A DNA stretch of 21,814 bases from Mycetohabitans rhizoxinica HKI 454 (GTDB taxonomy: Bacteria > Pseudomonadota > Gammaproteobacteria > Burkholderiales > Burkholderiaceae): assembly GCF_000198775.1 (NCBI RefSeq), contig NC_014722.1, positions 870,040-891,853 of the forward strand. Direction: 5' to 3'. The position numbers were made by a program, and so were the translations under genes. The notes beneath the pieces are model-generated. The model was given only the letters and a program-made list of their open reading frames with translations, was not told the origin of the DNA and did no database searches. Position 1 is the stretch's first letter; each line of letters opens with the position of its first letter. Shown here one piece after another: positions 16,388 through 21,814 of this stretch.

Positions 16388-16813
16388 ATGACCAAGATAT
16401 TCGATATGCCGACGCTTCTGTCGGAATTGAGCCGTGACGAAGGACGACGCCTGAAACCTTACCTGGATACGGCAGGCAAGACCACCATCGGCGTCGGACG
16501 CAATTTAACGGATGTCGGAATCAGTGATGTCGAATGCAGTCTACTACTGGAAAATGATGTGATGCGTTCGATAACGTGGCTCGATCGCCACCTGCCGTGG
16601 TGGCGTAGTCTCGATGCGGTACGCCAGCGCGTCATCATCAATATGGCTTTCAACATGGGCCGCAAGCTGCTCACGTTTGCGAACACGCTGGCTGCGATGC
16701 AGCGCGGTGATTATGAAGCGGCGGCCAACGGAATGCTCGCCTCAAAGTGGGCCACGCAAGTCGGCGCTCGCGCATACCGTCTTGCGACCATGATGCGCAC
16801 CGGGAAAGAATGA
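16388..16813 (+). CDS. Endolysin, GH24 (T4-type) lysozyme, copy 2
   Basis: This 141-aa peptidoglycan hydrolase has the E18, D27, T33 catalytic pattern seen in copy 1. I chose ATG 16388 because it matches the start of copy 1; a TTG at 16334 would add 18 residues encoded by the terminator itself. It is in an intact lysis order: its stop overlaps the holin start (TGATG). The two copies have no length differences. They share 198 of 200 bases in the core (14702-14901 versus 16532-16731) while the first 120 bases differ at about 20 positions. Confidence 0.9.
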   Translation: MTKIFDMPTLLSELSRDEGRRLKPYLDTAGKTTIGVGRNLTDVGISDVECSLLLENDVMRSITWLDRHLPWWRSLDAVRQRVIINMAFNMGRKLLTFANTLAAMQRGDYEAAANGMLASKWATQVGARAYRLATMMRTGKE

Positions 16814-17124
16814 TGCACTTGAACGAACATGAAAGAGATCTGTTAAAGCTACTGACTATCGGCGCGATAATCGGACTCGGTAAGCTGCTTGTTGGTGGCG
16901 AGCGCATCTGCGCGCGTCTCGTGTTCGGCCGTATGATCATTGGTGCGGCTTTGTCCGCTAGCGCCGGTGCTGCACTGACGGTCTTTAACGATCTGCACCC
17001 GACCGCGCTCGTGGGCTTCGCCTCTGCTTTAGGGATCCTAGGGCAGTCGGCGCTGGAGGCGGTCGTTCAAAAATGCGTGGGTAACATGCCGACAGGGCGA
17101 GGCGAAGGCACAGATGCTCAGTAA
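16813..17124 (+). CDS. Holin, three-span class
   Basis: This 103-aa protein follows the lysozyme with a TGATG overlap. After a polar N terminus (MHLNEHERDLLK) it shows three hydrophobic segments: about 13-30 (LLTIGAIIGLGKLLV), 38-60 (GRMIIGAALSASAGAALTVF) and 64-88 (PTALVGFASALGILGQSALE), then a polar tail. This size and topology fit holins that form lesions to release or activate endolysin. The HP1/P2-type family is possible but not certain. It converges with the antitoxin gene 48 bases downstream; no strong terminator is seen between them. Confidence 0.75.
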   Translation: MHLNEHERDLLKLLTIGAIIGLGKLLVGGERICARLVFGRMIIGAALSASAGAALTVFNDLHPTALVGFASALGILGQSALEAVVQKCVGNMPTGRGEGTDAQ

Positions 17125-17172
17125 AACCGTTGAAGCAAAAGTGCCGTTTTCTATAAAAATCATACACTTTAA

Positions 17173-17463
17173 TCAAGCATGCAACGCTTTGAGCACGGTG
17201 TCGGGCCCTGTCAACACGATTTTGAGCAAGGCGGCAGCGGGACCGGTCGGGTTGCGGCGATGCTGCTCCCAATTTTGCAGCGTCTTGACGCTGACGCGCA
17301 TTAAGCGGGCAAACTCGTTTTGCGACAGCCTGATCTGCTCGCGCACGGTCTTCACGTCAGGCGTCGTTATCTTGATCCGGCGGGAGGCCGGAGCTTGCCC
17401 GTGAGCAATCGCCTTGGCCTCTTTCAGACTTTGCACTAAGTCATCGAGCAATGCTTGTTCCAT
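17173..17463 (-). CDS. Antitoxin, XRE-type helix-turn-helix (NadS-like)
   Basis: This 96-aa protein starts at ATG 17463, which overlaps the toxin stop (TGATG), with AGGAG about 8 bases upstream on the minus strand. The C-terminal half is an XRE helix-turn-helix: VREQIRLSQNEFARLMRVSV (about 41-60), then KTLQNWEQHRRNPTGPAAAL, which is highly characteristic of NadS/HigA-type antitoxins. The N-terminal helix has LVQSLKEAKAIAHG. It should bind the toxin and repress the pair from the palindrome at 17788-17806. The pair sits antisense between holin and spanin genes. Confidence 0.85.
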   Translation of the reverse strand: MEQALLDDLVQSLKEAKAIAHGQAPASRRIKITTPDVKTVREQIRLSQNEFARLMRVSVKTLQNWEQHRRNPTGPAAALLKIVLTGPDTVLKALHA

Positions 17464-17776
17464 CACCACAGCTCCTTTACAAACTCGCGCAGCACAGCGG
17501 TTTCCCGATCAGTGAGATTATCCTTTTTCGACTTGGGGTAGATCAACAGCATATAAATCTGTTGATCGTCCCTGAGCCAGTAGTAAATCACTCGCACCCC
17601 ACCACTCTTGCCGCGCCCTGGCAGCGCATAGCGCAGCTTGCGAATTCCACCACCACCTTTGATGATGTTGCCCCGTTGCGGTTTTCCATCAAGACATTTT
17701 GAAGGCCCGTATATTCGTCGTCTGTCAGTAGAGCAGCTTGCAAGCGTGTGAGTGTTGGGGTTTCGATGAATTCCAT
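17463..17776 (-). pseudogene. RelE/HigB-type toxin with a 1-base frameshift
   Basis: From ATG 17776 the first frame reads MEFIETPTLTRLQAALLTDD and continues through EYTGLQNVLMEN, typical for the N terminus of RelE/HigB-type toxins paired with NadS antitoxins. The next frame then carries PQRGNIIKGGGGIRKLRYAL, GKSGGVRVIYYWLRDDQQIY and LLIYPKSKKDNLT to the stop. One extra base in the C-run (GG at 17680-17681 on the plus strand, expected GGG) would restore a 104-aa protein. As given, the toxin is broken after about 36 residues. A sequencing error cannot be ruled out, so the intact system remains possible. Confidence 0.85.
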
Positions 17777-17787
17777 GCCTCATATTT

Positions 17788-17806
17788 TATACGCCATTGG
17801 CGTATA
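17788..17806. promoter_or_regulatory. Palindromic operator of the toxin-antitoxin pair
   Basis: TATACGCCA-T-TGGCGTATA is a perfect 9-base inverted repeat with a single central base. On the minus strand it reads into TATAAAAT (17783-17790), a plausible -10 box located 7 bases before the toxin ATG. Such palindromes over the promoter are the normal binding sites for XRE-type antitoxins. It could also influence the Rz gene on the other strand. Confidence 0.65.
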
Positions 17807-17859
17807 GTGCGGCGGCTAGGGGTGCCGCTGGCTGGCGGCCGGACCGCTGGATATTAACC

Positions 17860-18393
17860 ATGCAAATCAAACCCTCTTGGGTGCTCGTGTTCTTCGCCGC
17901 GACGCTATCCGGCGCAGCACTTGGCCTCTACTACTGCGCCCAGCTTGCGCAGGCCCATGCCGAAGCCGCTGTCGTTCGTGAGCGGCACGCCCTGGAGTTG
18001 AAAGCCATCTCCAATGCCGTGCTGGCCGCTGAGCGTAAGGCATCGGAGAACCGCCAAGCAGCAGCGAAGAGAATCGAAGCCCTGGATGCGCAACTCACGA
18101 AGGAACGCCAAGCCCATGAAACCGACAGTCGTCGTTATCGTGTTGCTCTTGCTGCTGGCACTGAGCGGCTGCGTGTCGCCGTCCGCAACTGTTCAACCCG
18201 TGACGACGATCTGTCCGGAATTGCCAGCACCGCCAGCGTGGGCGATGGAGCCACCGCCTACGCAGACCTCGACGCAGCGGTTGCAGAGCGCTTTTTCGCC
18301 GTCGCGGCCGACGACCAGCGAGAAATAGACAAGCTTCGGGCGCTTCAGCGTTACGTATGTACGGTGCGGCCGGCGACGGCGGGATGTAGCTAA
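17860..18393 (+). CDS. Rz: Rz-like i-spanin
   Basis: This 177-aa protein starts at ATG 17860 (MQIKPSWVLVFFAATLSGAA), giving an N-terminal membrane anchor (about 6-25), a long Ala/Glu/Arg-rich helical part (ERHALELKAISNAVLAAERK, then EALDAQLTKERQAHET) and a C-terminal region with RRYRVALAAGTERLRVAV and QREIDKLRALQRYVCTV. This is the Rz layout. Rz spans the inner membrane and joins Rz1 across the periplasm in the last step of lysis. The Rz1 gene is nested in another frame. The longer frame from 17797 covers the operator and is not preferred. A second copy of its 3' end lies at 21339-21440. Confidence 0.85.
   Translation: MQIKPSWVLVFFAATLSGAALGLYYCAQLAQAHAEAAVVRERHALELKAISNAVLAAERKASENRQAAAKRIEALDAQLTKERQAHETDSRRYRVALAAGTERLRVAVRNCSTRDDDLSGIASTASVGDGATAYADLDAAVAERFFAVAADDQREIDKLRALQRYVCTVRPATAGCS
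18116..18328 (+). CDS. Rz1: Rz1-like o-spanin lipoprotein (nested in Rz)
   Basis: A 70-aa frame nested wholly within Rz begins MKPTVVVIVLLLLLALSGCV. The lipobox LSGC places the lipidated cysteine at residue 19, followed by a Pro-rich stretch (PELPAPPAWAMEPPPTQ). Short Pro-rich lipoproteins nested in Rz are the Rz1 o-spanins, attached to the outer membrane. ATG 18116 is preferred over the upstream start at 18014 because it gives a proper lipoprotein signal. The C-terminal end SAFSPSRPTTSEK has a diverged copy in the remnant at 21319-21375. Confidence 0.85.
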   Translation: MKPTVVVIVLLLLLALSGCVSPSATVQPVTTICPELPAPPAWAMEPPPTQTSTQRLQSAFSPSRPTTSEK

Positions 18394-18619
18394 GCCTGCG
18401 CCATCACTTATCACTTATTTGAGCCGTATGGCGTCCGGTTAGCTTGCCTACATTGTCAATGTGCGATAAAGCAGCCCCGCTTGTTGAGTTAACATTACTT
18501 TATCCGCCGGCAACCTAGCTTTCGCTGTTCATTGCTGTGCTAATCTGCCCGCTTTTCGCTAGCCTGCTGCGCAGCAGCGCTTTGCGCTGCGTGTGTCTCA
18601 CTTTTTGCCGAGCTTGTGA
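18394..18619. other. Upstream region of the F-box gene, with hairpins
   Basis: This 226-base gap contains no gene. The first about 65 bases resemble the sequence after the Rz remnant (shared TAGCTTGCC at 18440 and 21480). Two overlapping inverted repeats occur near the right end: CTGCTGCGCAGCAG (18564-18577) and GCAGCGC-TTT-GCGCTGC (18574-18590), which cannot both form. TTTCGCT occurs at 18520 and 18554, but with 30 bases between the TTCG cores, not 16, so there is no canonical hrp box. The F-box start has only a poor ribosome site. Confidence 0.4.
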
Positions 18620-19996
18620 ATGGATTTTGATCTAAATGCCGCTTTGAACGACTACCAAGCTTACATGTGTGCATTGGAGTCATGTTCGCAGCCTGCCGCG
18701 TCGGCCACCCCGCCGACACTGAAACCGGCAAGCGGTGAGCTGGCGAACCCATTGACCAGCCGGCCCACGACATATCATGACCTGCCGCCCGAGCTGATTC
18801 AGCAAATCGGTGACTATGTGCCCGTTCAAGACGTGGAGAATTTTTCAACAGTCGATCGTCGTACGTATCATGCGATGCAAACCAGGCGGTTAGTCTACAG
18901 CTACTGGCAGCGAGCCAACCAAGCCGTAAGTCTCGCGTCAGTCAACCAGCTGCTCAATGAGATGGATGGCACGCTCGCCGATCCGGTGCAGCACGTCGAG
19001 CCGCTTGACGCGTTGCGCCAGCGTCTGCAAGCGTTGCCGGAGGCCGAGCAAGGCGAGGCGTTTAAGCGATTGTTCGCAGCCGCGCAGCGCATTCCGAAGC
19101 ATGGGTTACAAATACAAAAGGCGCTGATGCTGATGTTTCGTTATTTGCCTTGGTCTCAGCGCCTTGAAGTATTTGACTTCGCTCACGCTTTAGTGGCACA
19201 GCGCGAGCCTGAGCAGGACAATGTTTGGCCGGCACTGGCGATTGGGTTGATCGATTTCAACATCGGCTCACCGGAGTTCATCGAGCGTTATCAGGCGCTC
19301 TTGGCGCGGCTGCCGTCGCTGAACGTGTCCCAGCAAGCGGAGCTGATTTCGGTCTTGGTCGGGCTACTGGGGCATTTGCATTCGGATAGGGCACACCCAA
19401 GTAAATCCGCACAGTATGCGTTTTTGTGTGAACAGGCTCTACGCCTCCCCCCCTCTTATCAGGGTAAGGCAGTTGGCTCGTTGGCGGACAGCATATGGGT
19501 CTTGCCTAAAACGGAGCAGCCTGTGCGCTACGCGCAAATGCGCGACTTAGCTTTATCGCTGCCAGACGAGCAGTGGGGAATCGCATTTCGCCGTCTGCCT
19601 GTGGCGGCAATCAAGGCGTTGCCGCTTGACCAACATGCACAGGAGTTGGCCTTGCTCGAGCGCCATTTGGCGCGTGTGCCAGCGGCGCAGCGTGAGGGGG
19701 CGGCGCTTGGCTTGCTGTCTAGTGTTCGTTATCTGGATGAGGCGCTGTCGCAGCGAGTATGGCCGCAAGGGTTGGCTTTAATCAATGGCAGGGGCGAAGC
19801 GGCGTTATTGCGTCTGCTCACCGGGCTTCAGACATATTCTGTGTTCCGGCCCATTAACGATCGCAAATTGCTATTCGCCAAGGCTCAGGTCATCGAGTTT
19901 ATGGAGGCCAATCGTTTCTCTGAAGCGGCCCGTGCACGCATCCTAGACAGTGTTCGAAATTGGAACTTTCCATGGCTCAGGCATGAGCCATCTTAA
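18620..19996 (+). CDS. F-box protein with helical repeats, candidate secreted effector
   Basis: This 458-aa protein has a disordered N terminus (about 1-52, Ser/Thr/Pro/Ala-rich), then an F-box-like motif at about 54-88: DLPPELIQQIGDYV followed by QDVENFSTVDRRTYHAM. F-boxes bind SKP1 in eukaryotic ubiquitin ligases and have no bacterial target, so proteins like this in bacteria are usually effectors. The rest (about 130-405) is an all-helical solenoid in which LP followed by a Gln-rich helix returns at residues 139, 176, 231, 276, 295, 314 and 352; several units are about 39 long. It would serve as a substrate-binding part. An in-frame TGA directly before the ATG fixes the start. No signal peptide. 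Confidence 0.7.
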   Translation: MDFDLNAALNDYQAYMCALESCSQPAASATPPTLKPASGELANPLTSRPTTYHDLPPELIQQIGDYVPVQDVENFSTVDRRTYHAMQTRRLVYSYWQRANQAVSLASVNQLLNEMDGTLADPVQHVEPLDALRQRLQALPEAEQGEAFKRLFAAAQRIPKHGLQIQKALMLMFRYLPWSQRLEVFDFAHALVAQREPEQDNVWPALAIGLIDFNIGSPEFIERYQALLARLPSLNVSQQAELISVLVGLLGHLHSDRAHPSKSAQYAFLCEQALRLPPSYQGKAVGSLADSIWVLPKTEQPVRYAQMRDLALSLPDEQWGIAFRRLPVAAIKALPLDQHAQELALLERHLARVPAAQREGAALGLLSSVRYLDEALSQRVWPQGLALINGRGEAALLRLLTGLQTYSVFRPINDRKLLFAKAQVIEFMEANRFSEAARARILDSVRNWNFPWLRHEPS

Positions 19997-20071
19997 CGGA
20001 GGCGGCGCGCAGAGTGGGTTGTGGCGATCGGCCCATCAGCGCCCTTAATATGAGTTGATACGTGCGTTCGT

Positions 20072-20095
20072 TTCGGTTAGTCGGTTAGTGTTTCG
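20072..20095 (+). promoter_or_regulatory. hrpII/PIP-like box (TTCG-N16-TTCG)
   Basis: TTCG at 20072-20075 and TTCG at 20092-20095 are separated by exactly 16 bases; in PIP-box form it reads TTCGG-N15-TTCGC. A TACATT hexamer fitting YANNNT lies 31 bases downstream (20127-20132), the spacing expected for HrpB/HrpX-controlled promoters. The gene starts at 20164. In Ralstonia and Xanthomonas this element switches on type III secretion genes and effectors. Its function here is inference. Confidence 0.65.
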
Positions 20096-20151
20096 CGTTG
20101 CTAGCGTGTTGCGTCAGTCAGGTGAATACATTGGAGCTTAAACCTTTCTTC

Positions 20152-20156
20152 GGAGG
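20152..20156 (+). promoter_or_regulatory. Strong ribosome binding site of the second effector candidate
   Basis: GGAGG lies 7 bases before ATG 20164. It decides the start in favour of 20164 rather than the TTG at 20098, which overlaps the hrp-like box and has no ribosome site. Confidence 0.8.
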
Positions 20157-20163
20157 TGCTTCA

Positions 20164-21153
20164 ATGGATCCGTCATCGTCACGCATTTCGACGCCGACTG
20201 TTACTTACCCGCCGTCCATACAGACAGGCAGTTCGAGTGCTCCTCTGCACCAGACTTCGCAGGCGACCCGTCAAGTTGCATCCGGACCGCTCACCAATCT
20301 GGCCGCATTGTCGTCAAGGGTACGCGAAGTTGCAGCAGAAACCTTATCAGATGTAAGCGCAGCGATGGCAAGTTGTTGCCCGCCGCCTCGCCCAAGCTCA
20401 AGCTCTGGCTCGGAAGGAGAAAATAGGACCCAATTCTTCTCATTAACGCCTCAAGATCTGCTTCACGCCGACGGCACACATCCCTTTTTCCCTTATACGG
20501 AAAATCCCCTGAAGAGTTACCAAGCGACTCGGTCCAATTGGACGCAAGCTCAGCATCGCACCTTCTCCGAGGAAGCATTGAGGGTCGCAATAGATGCCTT
20601 AGCGCGCGACGAAACAGGTGAACTGGTGGATAGAAATGCCTTCGAGAACATAAGTAATCTGATGTGTTGGAATCTGCCCAGGTATTGTGCGGTCAAAGCG
20701 GGGATCATTCCCCAGTCAGAGTATGATTCGATGCACGTGCAGACTGGCTCACTCGATGTAATTTCACTCAACGACAAAAAAGTCAGCAGTGCCGAAGCTC
20801 TTAAAGAGGTGCCACGTGGAGACGTCATCGGCTTCTTCGACCCTAACGCGCCGGAGGAACGTCAACTTGTTCATGCGATGATAAGCATGGGCGAAGGCAA
20901 GGCCATCGGGTGCAAAAACAACTGCCTGCCTGTTACTGTTGGTAACACAAATGCCTTTCTGGAAGAAGTCGACCTGCATACTCAGCTACTGCGACAAGGA
21001 AGATGGACAGAAAACGGTGAAGTCACCCAGCTTGCAGATAATGGTAGCGTGTACAAGAAGTTGATCCTCACCCATCGGCCCCTTAGCGAAATTGGCAAAA
21101 TTCCCACCTCGGAGCAACCGAGCGGCCAAGCCTCTACATCGGCGCAAGCGTGA
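20164..21153 (+). CDS. Candidate type III effector with papain-like Cys/His pattern
   Basis: This 329-aa protein starts at ATG 20164. The first about 85 residues are rich in Ser, Thr, Pro and Gln (MDPSSSRISTPTVTYPPSIQ), typical of type III secretion signals, with no Sec signal. The folded part begins near 90. A possible catalytic Cys168 lies in NLMCWNLPRYCAVKAG; later comes VPRGDVIGFF (about 219-228) and His237 in LVHAMISMGEGKAIG, a layout like papain-fold or NlpC/P60 enzymes, where Cys sits at a helix start and His on a following strand. Such folds act as proteases, amidases, deamidases or acyltransferases. I do not recognise an exact family. The C terminus is again low complexity. An hrp-type promoter fits control with a type III system. 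Confidence 0.65.
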   Translation: MDPSSSRISTPTVTYPPSIQTGSSSAPLHQTSQATRQVASGPLTNLAALSSRVREVAAETLSDVSAAMASCCPPPRPSSSSGSEGENRTQFFSLTPQDLLHADGTHPFFPYTENPLKSYQATRSNWTQAQHRTFSEEALRVAIDALARDETGELVDRNAFENISNLMCWNLPRYCAVKAGIIPQSEYDSMHVQTGSLDVISLNDKKVSSAEALKEVPRGDVIGFFDPNAPEERQLVHAMISMGEGKAIGCKNNCLPVTVGNTNAFLEEVDLHTQLLRQGRWTENGEVTQLADNGSVYKKLILTHRPLSEIGKIPTSEQPSGQASTSAQA

Positions 21154-21318
21154 TGAACGAGCGACGCTGACGGCTCACTCAAGGCAAGCTGCGTAGCTTG
21201 CCTTGCAACGTGGGCAGTATGGTCCCGCTGAAGTGCGGCTCGAGAAGCCTACTATTATTACGGATTGTGTTCCGCAAAGCGAAGAACCCTCAAGCGGGAT
21301 AAGGGTTTGTGGGGCGCG
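21154..21318. other. Intergenic stretch after the effector gene
   Basis: These 165 bases hold no recognisable gene. A perfect 10-bp hairpin, AAGGCAAGCT-GCGT-AGCTTGCCTT (21181-21204), begins 28 bases after the effector stop and may act as a transcription end for the cargo, although no T-run follows. Nothing else is assignable before the Rz/Rz1 remnant. ORFs across it (for example 21203-21463) look like chance. Confidence 0.4.
21181..21204. terminator. Hairpin after the second effector gene
   Basis: Ten base pairs without mismatch and a GCGT loop form a stable stem-loop. It lacks a U-tract, so it may be a weak terminator or protect the mRNA 3' end. Confidence 0.4.
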
Positions 21319-21440
21319 ACCCAATCCCAGCGCAACGCGTTTTCGCCGTCGCAGCGGACGGCCAGCGCGAAATAGACAAGCTTCGCGCGCTTCAGCGCTA
21401 CGTGTGTGCGGTGCGGCCGCAGACGGCTGGATGCAATTGA
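21319..21440 (+). pseudogene. Detached Rz/Rz1 3' end (second copy)
   Basis: The Rz frame 21339-21440 reads VFAVAADGQREIDKLRALQR then YVCAVRPQTAGCN, aligned to the Rz C terminus (FFAVAADDQREIDKLRALQR) with few changes and with its stop. The Rz1 frame 21319-21375 also remains (TQSQRNAFSPSQRTASAK, stop TAG), matching the Rz1 end. There is no start or membrane part. Similarity seems to extend past the stop to TAGCTTGCC (21480). With the intact Rz gene it brackets the two effector candidates. Confidence 0.85.
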
Positions 21441-21500
21441 CATCTGCGTCATCAATATTTTAGCTGTATGTCATTCTCGTAGCTTGCCAAGTAACATAGA

Positions 21501-21814
21501 TTACCCTGACGCTGCTAGCTTCGCACTAGCGAGCCGGTTCAAACTCACGCCTTCCTCAGCGGCTTGCATCGCCAGCATACGATGTAGCTGCGGCGGAATA
21601 CGGACTCGGAACTCTCCGCTGAAATGTCTATCGGCAACGGGCTTGGGAATGCGCTCGCCGTTAGCCTGCATATTAGCCACAGCATCAGCAACGGCTTGGC
21701 GAATCCCGGTGAGCGCCTCTTCGGGGGTGGCGGCAAGCCACGAGAGTGAAGGAAATTCTACGCACAATCCCACGTGCTCGCCGTCTTCAGGCGACCATGT
21801 AACGCGGTAAGTGT
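21501..21814 (-). CDS. hicB: HicB-type antitoxin, partial at the window edge
   Basis: On the minus strand the frame is open from the window edge to TGA at 21501. It reads TYRVTWSPEDGEHVGLCVEF then PSLSWLAATPEEALTGIRQA; the GTG at 21773 is therefore internal and the true start lies beyond 21814. The N-terminal part is the HicB RNase-H-like fold. The C-terminal part, FRVRIPPQLHRMLAMQAAEE followed by GVSLNRLASAKL, is a ribbon-helix-helix DNA-binding motif. HicB neutralises a HicA mRNA interferase and controls its own operon; a partner toxin would be upstream, outside the window. Confidence 0.85.
   Translation of the reverse strand, partial: TYRVTWSPEDGEHVGLCVEFPSLSWLAATPEEALTGIRQAVADAVANMQANGERIPKPVADRHFSGEFRVRIPPQLHRMLAMQAAEEGVSLNRLASAKLAASG

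Noticed and set aside
17463..17783. 106-aa and 62-aa minus-strand ORFs as separate genes
   Set aside because: They are the two halves of one toxin gene split by a missing base; each carries only part of the toxin family pattern.
17797..17859. Longer Rz start at 17797
   Set aside because: It begins within the toxin operator and adds a non-membrane, Arg/Ala-rich leader before the natural anchor at Met 17860.
18520..18558. Second hrp-like box before the F-box gene
   Set aside because: Two TTCG cores are present, but 30 bases apart instead of 16, so the pattern does not fit.
20098..20163. TTG start for the second effector candidate
   Set aside because: No ribosome site there, and it would begin just after the hrp-like box and before its -10; GGAGG points to ATG 20164.
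18440..21202. TAGCTTGCC repeats (18440, 21194, 21480) as target-site or att repeats
   Set aside because: Nine bases found three times is too short, and two of them are explained by the duplicated Rz flank and a hairpin arm.
21203..21463. 86-aa ORF over the Rz remnant
   Set aside because: Wrong frame compared with both Rz and Rz1; Arg/Ser-rich shadow with no start signal.

Overview
The window is the late (structural and lysis) half of a contractile-tailed prophage, followed by a cargo block that looks like bacterial effector genes. It most likely comes from a betaproteobacterium of the Burkholderiaceae. Mycetohabitans (the former Burkholderia rhizoxinica group) is my best guess: the phage genes are moderately GC-rich with Burkholderia-like codon use, an hrp-type (TTCG-N16-TTCG) promoter element precedes one effector-like gene, and an F-box protein of eukaryotic type is present. 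The genus is inference. No terminase, portal, integrase or att site is inside the window.

Head and tail genes (1-13648, all +): tail end of a cement/decoration gene, DUF2184 major capsid, a small head protein, DUF4054 head-tail connector, neck protein, collar-like protein, gp12-type terminator protein, DUF3383 tail sheath, DUF3277 tail tube, tail assembly chaperone, tape measure, Dit-like baseplate protein, Pam3 gp18-like plug, baseplate hub, Gp138-type spike, gp25/W-like wedge protein, baseplate J, a small membrane protein behind a strong terminator, DUF2612 protein, and a His-rich tail fibre. Many genes overlap by 1-8 bases. The chaperone carries a T_TTT_TTC slippery site and a conserved-looking -1 frame extension that the ordinary ORF misses.

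Lysis/moron region (13649-18393): two related cassettes lie in tandem. Cassette 1 is the tail fibre 3' end, a minus-strand methyltransferase, lysozyme and a truncated holin. Cassette 2 is a 36-codon remnant of a tail fibre 3' end, a plus-strand and unrelated-looking methyltransferase, a second lysozyme and an intact holin. The lysozymes share a 200-bp nearly identical core between diverged flanks. A minus-strand toxin-antitoxin pair with a frameshifted toxin sits between the intact holin and the nested Rz/Rz1 spanins.

Cargo block (18394-21318): a 458-aa F-box protein with a helical solenoid, and a 329-aa protein with a Ser/Thr/Pro-rich N terminus and a papain-like Cys...His pattern. The second is preceded by an hrpII/PIP-like box, a correctly spaced -10-like hexamer and an excellent ribosome binding site. 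A diverged second copy of the Rz/Rz1 3' end (21319-21440) follows, so the cargo is bracketed by copies of one gene end, as cassette 1 is bracketed by tail fibre ends. A HicB-type antitoxin runs off the right edge on the minus strand.

The main message is a prophage whose accessory genes are bracketed by duplicated ends of core genes, and which appears to carry type III secretion effector candidates.
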